Below, piece after piece: positions 60,438 to 64,000 of a DNA stretch of 64,000 nt. Every line of letters begins with the position of its first letter. The first letter of the stretch is position 1. Location: assembly GCA_963977105.1 (NCBI GenBank), contig CAXBNI010000001.1, positions 744,001 through 808,000 on the forward strand, in the 5' to 3' direction. Below the pieces are notes generated by a model. The model did not search any database. It saw only the letters and a list, made by a program, of their open reading frames with translations, and was not told the DNA's origin. Origin of the DNA: UBA2705 sp963977105. Lineage in GTDB: Bacteria > Pseudomonadota > Alphaproteobacteria > Micavibrionales > Micavibrionaceae. The translations under genes and the position numbers were made by a program.

Positions 60438-61781
60438 ATGGCAAATGCAGTAAACAAGATGTTCAAAAGATTCATGCCGCGCGGTTTGTTCGTGCGCTCT
60501 TTATTGATTCTGATTACTCCTATCACGCTCGTGCTGATGATTACCTCCGTTGTTTTTGTCGATAATCACTGGAATAGGATGTCCGACCGCCTCGCCGAAA
60601 GCGTGATTGGAGAAATTGTCTGGCTTTCAGATATGGTTGAATCCTCTCGCTGGGATTACACTGACATTCAAGGCTATGGTAAGGCACACCTTGAACTTGG
60701 CATCACATACGACAAAACCGCCACATTACCGCCGCATTATAAAGACAGCGGAAGCTGGGAACGGATCATGCGCAAGTCCCTGACTGGCGCACTTGATAAG
60801 CGCACAGCCCGCCCGTACCGCATTGATATTGCGAATAATAACAAGTTTATTTACATTAAAATTGGTGTCAAACAAGGCGTAATCACGTTTAGCGTCCCAT
60901 TGCGCCGCATATTCTCTTCATCCGCCTATATCTTCCTCATTTGGATTACCCTATCTGGTATTTTGCTGATTACCATTGCTGCAATTTTCATGCGCAATCA
61001 AATCCGCCCTATACGCGCCCTCGCGAAAGCGACAGAGAATTACGGACGCGGCGTCGACACGCAGGATTTCAAACCTTGCGGCGCGCGCGAAGTCCGCCAA
61101 GCGGCTCGTGCATTCCTCGACATGAAAGACCGGATCGGCCGTCAGGTCTCTCAGCGCACTGTTATGCTCGCTGGCGTATCGCACGACTTAAGAACGCCCC
61201 TTACGCGCCTAAAGCTAGGGCTATCAATGATGCCGCCTTCACAGGATATTGATGACATGAAAACAGACATCGCCGACATGGAAACGATGATTGACGGTTA
61301 TTTAAACTTTGCCCGTGGCGCCGATATTAAAGAAGCATCAGAGAGAATCAATTTTGTAGAGTTGATTAAAGCTATCTATGCACGCAACAAGAAAAGGCTA
61401 AAGCCAACGACTCTTGATCTCCCTGAAGATGCCATTCTCAATATTAAAGAAAAATCTATGGAGCGTGCCCTCACTAACATTCTTAATAATGCCGACAAAT
61501 ACGGCGCACAGATTTGGATCTCTGGGCAGATCATTGAAGAGCCATACAACAAACACTTCACCCTTAGCATAAGTGATAACGGACCAGGCATTGCGCCCGA
61601 CAAGTTTGAAGATGTTTTTAAACCATTTTATCGCGTCGAGACATCACGCAACAGTTCCACTGGCGGCATCGGGCTTGGCTTATCGATCGCGCAGGATATT
61701 ATATTAAGCCATGGCGGACAAATTACGCTTGATAAAAGTCCACAGGGTGGTTTAAACGTCTGTATTAATTTGCCTATGTGA
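60438..61781 (+). CDS. EnvZ-type sensor histidine kinase
   Basis: A kinase of about 447 residues. Two transmembrane helices (about 20-42 and 161-185) enclose a periplasmic sensor of about 115 residues. A HAMP domain follows, then the dimerisation helix with H249 in VSHDLRTPLTRLKLG. The ATPase has N-box NILNNADKYG, G1 DNGPGIAP, F-box, and G2 TGGIGLGLSI. The frame is open from a TTG at 60402, three bases after the regulator; I use ATG 60438, and either is possible. The stimulus is unknown. Confidence 0.93.
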   Translation: MANAVNKMFKRFMPRGLFVRSLLILITPITLVLMITSVVFVDNHWNRMSDRLAESVIGEIVWLSDMVESSRWDYTDIQGYGKAHLELGITYDKTATLPPHYKDSGSWERIMRKSLTGALDKRTARPYRIDIANNNKFIYIKIGVKQGVITFSVPLRRIFSSSAYIFLIWITLSGILLITIAAIFMRNQIRPIRALAKATENYGRGVDTQDFKPCGAREVRQAARAFLDMKDRIGRQVSQRTVMLAGVSHDLRTPLTRLKLGLSMMPPSQDIDDMKTDIADMETMIDGYLNFARGADIKEASERINFVELIKAIYARNKKRLKPTTLDLPEDAILNIKEKSMERALTNILNNADKYGAQIWISGQIIEEPYNKHFTLSISDNGPGIAPDKFEDVFKPFYRVETSRNSSTGGIGLGLSIAQDIILSHGGQITLDKSPQGGLNVCINLPM

Positions 61782-61859
61782 TTCACTTTATACTATAATA
61801 TATGAGTTATTCGCTCCCTATTCATTATTGTTTAATATCTATAGCCTTATGATAGTGAA

Positions 61860-64000
61860 ATGCGCCGCAACCCTTTTATAAATTTGTACATGTCAGACAG
61901 CATCAAAAACAATAAAAATGAAAAAAAGAACACACGTAGCATCGCGCCCGCGACCAAGGCGCGTGTGAGCTTTATTAGTCTGGGTGAGGTCGCTGTTTTA
62001 ATTAACGCCATCCTCATTATTGTTGGTGGCTATATGTGGGTTAAGCCCATTGTCGCTCAGCACAACAACGCACCTAGCACGGCGCAAATCGAGCAGATTG
62101 ACCACCGCATACAACTTGATTTTGATTTAATCGAAAGTGAACTGCGCGACACAGCACGTAGCTTGGCGCAAAATAACGCCATAGACACGCGTGCGGGATA
62201 TCAAGAGTTAATAAAAGCAAGCTTCCCTGATACAAAATTCGATCAATTTTTCTGGATAAAGAAAACCGCGACGCGTCTGCGTGTCTACCCCCTAATTTCG
62301 CCCCCAGCTGAGCGCAGGAATGAGAGCTACAACTTTAGCCTCAACACACCGGACAAACCCGTAATCGCGAGTTTGCTAAAGAATATGAGCGGCATTCAAC
62401 AAAATGAAACTCATGCAGATTTTAATCCTGAGCATACCACCATGTTCACTGAGGAACTGAATGAAGAGACATCCGTACTGGTTCAGCCTTTTACCTTGTC
62501 ACAAAAAGTCTACGGCCTAAACAATGAACTTCTTGGTTACCTTATTGGCCTGACGCGTAGCAACAAAGCATTTGACCTTCACGGGCTAAGTGTCTTTCCG
62601 AGTCTGACCTATTTAACGGTCAATGAAGCCAAGAGCAATGTGACCTTACTTGCCTACTCAACCAAAATAGACTCGCTAAAAAAGCTGCTCGGCAAAATAG
62701 AGAAACGTGAAGTACAGTTAAATAAATGGAGCGGCTACCAATTTAACTCCCATACAGAAACTATTCATCATGCGGGCAGCCAAGTTTTAGAATACGCGCT
62801 CAACGCCTTTTTAGTTTTTGGTGTGTTTTATGCGGCGTTTCTATTCTCCGTAGTTCGCAGCAACCGCGTGCGTCGCGTCCGCGCCTTACATGAAAAAGAC
62901 GACCTCATCAAACGAACAATATCCCTTGGTTATGAGGCCTCTGAAAAAGAAGAGCTTCAGTCTCGCGTTGATAATGTTGAGCAGAAAAACATTGCTTTGC
63001 TCAACTCCATTAATGACATCATTGTCGAAGCCAACATGGACGGTACCGTTGTATTCGTCAATGGCGCATGGAACCGCGTCACCAATCTGGGGAACCTTGC
63101 CTGTCTAGACCGAAAACTTTTTGATCTGATTGACGATGAAAACACTGAACAGTACAAAAAAGAGTTTTTAATGCTCGTGCGTGGGCACAAAGATCGTTAC
63201 AGCTTTAGCACCAAATTGATTTGCAATGGCGGCGAGCTCAAGGATGTTGATATTGTTCTCACCCCGATCCAAATCAATGAGACGAATGAAGATGTACGCG
63301 TTGTAGGCACAATCACCAACATGCAAGAACGAAACCAAGCGCAGCAAGCCCTTATTGAAGTGGAAGCGCGTTATAAGTCAATTTGGGAGCGCGCGGCGTT
63401 TGGCCTGTTCCAGTTGGGTGTTGACGGTAAATATATTACAGCTAACCCTGCCCTTTTTAAAATCCTCGGCTATCAGTCTTTGCCAGAAATGCAGGCCTCC
63501 ATTGATAATGCGAACAAGCAAGTCTATGTCAATTATCGTGAACGCATGAAGTTCTTACGCGCGCTTGAACAGAACAATGAAATTAAAAATTGGGAAACTC
63601 AAATCAAGCGCAAAGATGGCGTATTAATCTGGATCAATGAGAATTCCCGCCTTGTCAGAGACGCTGAAGGTCACCCTATTTATATTGAGGGCAGTATTGA
63701 AAATGTTACGGAGCGCGTCGAAACATCTAGTAGCTTACAGTCCGCAAAAATGGATTCCGATATGGCCAACCGTGCAAAGTCAGAATTCCTTGCAAATATG
63801 AGCCATGAACTGCGTACACCACTCAATTCAATTATCGGATTTTCTGAAATTATCCGCGATGAAGTTATGGGGCCTATTGGTCAAAAAGCTTACTGGGAAT
63901 ACGCACGCGACATTAACAATAGCGGTCAACGCCTTCTACGTATTATCAATGAGATTCTTGATATCTCACGTATTGAAACCGGCGAGCGTGAGCTTAACGA
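61860..64000 (+). CDS. PAS-domain sensor histidine kinase, PleC/DivJ-like, 3' end beyond window
   Basis: An open frame of 713 codons running off the window. Two transmembrane helices at about 43-61 and 310-333 enclose a sensor domain of about 250 residues. A PAS domain begins near 369 (INDIIVEANMDGTVVFVNGAWN), a second near 501 (SIWERAAFGLFQLGVDGKYIT), then HisKA with H649 in SEFLANMSHELRTPLNSIIGFSEIIRDEVMGPIG. That HisKA stretch is typical of alphaproteobacterial PleC/DivJ-type kinases, which set cell-cycle polarity. ATG 61890 is an alternative start. The ATPase domain lies outside the window. Confidence 0.88.
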   Translation, partial: MRRNPFINLYMSDSIKNNKNEKKNTRSIAPATKARVSFISLGEVAVLINAILIIVGGYMWVKPIVAQHNNAPSTAQIEQIDHRIQLDFDLIESELRDTARSLAQNNAIDTRAGYQELIKASFPDTKFDQFFWIKKTATRLRVYPLISPPAERRNESYNFSLNTPDKPVIASLLKNMSGIQQNETHADFNPEHTTMFTEELNEETSVLVQPFTLSQKVYGLNNELLGYLIGLTRSNKAFDLHGLSVFPSLTYLTVNEAKSNVTLLAYSTKIDSLKKLLGKIEKREVQLNKWSGYQFNSHTETIHHAGSQVLEYALNAFLVFGVFYAAFLFSVVRSNRVRRVRALHEKDDLIKRTISLGYEASEKEELQSRVDNVEQKNIALLNSINDIIVEANMDGTVVFVNGAWNRVTNLGNLACLDRKLFDLIDDENTEQYKKEFLMLVRGHKDRYSFSTKLICNGGELKDVDIVLTPIQINETNEDVRVVGTITNMQERNQAQQALIEVEARYKSIWERAAFGLFQLGVDGKYITANPALFKILGYQSLPEMQASIDNANKQVYVNYRERMKFLRALEQNNEIKNWETQIKRKDGVLIWINENSRLVRDAEGHPIYIEGSIENVTERVETSSSLQSAKMDSDMANRAKSEFLANMSHELRTPLNSIIGFSEIIRDEVMGPIGQKAYWEYARDINNSGQRLLRIINEILDISRIETGERELN

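Noticed and set aside
1..64000. tRNA genes, CRISPR arrays, insertion sequences, prophage genes
   Set aside because: No TTCGAATCC/TTCAAATCC-type T-arms, spaced direct repeats, transposase-like frames or phage genes were seen on reading through both strands by eye; a search with dedicated tools could still find a missed case.

Overview
The window looks like a chromosomal segment of a flagellated, Gram-negative alphaproteobacterium. Several gene orders point there: fliX next to flgI, a rod-binding gene, a FlgN-like gene and fliK; ffs upstream of dnaX-ybaB; yajC-secD-secF-Mth938; serS-pcm-LysM/M23; hldD-lgt-midA-pgeF-prs-rplY-pth-ychF opposite ubiK-ybjN-proC; recG opposite sdhE. A DksA with a single finger cysteine, a phasin and a PleC/DivJ-type kinase fit as well. 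Genus cannot be read from the sequence. A deep-branching group such as Micavibrio-like bacteria is only a guess. I saw no tRNA, rRNA, insertion sequence, prophage or CRISPR array, so this is mostly ordinary core genome with accessory genes mixed in.

Layout. 1-840: three small unknown genes on the minus strand, the first cut by the window edge. 1190-6472: radC, purB, a zinc amidohydrolase-like gene, a GNAT gene and an exported HExxH protein. 6552-14774: minus-strand block with a glutaredoxin-MauE fusion, ychF, pth, rplY, prs, pgeF, midA, lgt and hldD. 15008-21884: ubiK, a YbjN gene, proC, a gene pair around a Fur-type operator, a Yellow/MRJP-like protein, a secreted cyclophilin, a GH13 glucosidase and a membrane-anchored unknown. 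22017-26856: a yejB-yejE-yejF oligopeptide importer with an opposite-strand gene and a small secreted gene between its members. 26868-31399: an unknown gene, trmFO, a phasin with a two-operator promoter, and a DD-carboxypeptidase with a SPOR domain. 31491-34524: ybaB, dnaX and ffs on the minus strand, then a probable C-rich-loop sRNA on the plus strand.

34606-47427: a patatin-like protein, recG, sdhE, a metallophosphoesterase, the sec block, an exported unknown, and the NlpD-like gene, pcm and serS. 47482-49956: N-formylglutamate amidohydrolase and four tandem small unknown genes, the last one decayed. 50024-55377: dksA, fliX and the flagellar genes flgI, flgJ-like, flgN-like and fliK, with a sigma-54-type promoter in front of flgI. 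55563-64000: a sulfotransferase-like gene, a large exported unknown, ilvE, an OmpR/EnvZ-type pair and a hybrid-length PAS kinase cut by the window end.

The most notable signals are these. (1) A run of nine A inside dnaX lies where slippage either way meets a stop almost at once, as expected for making a gamma-type subunit. (2) A four-hairpin sRNA candidate shows CCUCCC/UCCC loops. (3) A Fur box overlaps the promoter of a small cysteine-containing protein. (4) The phasin promoter is bracketed by two TGC-N3-GCA palindromes.
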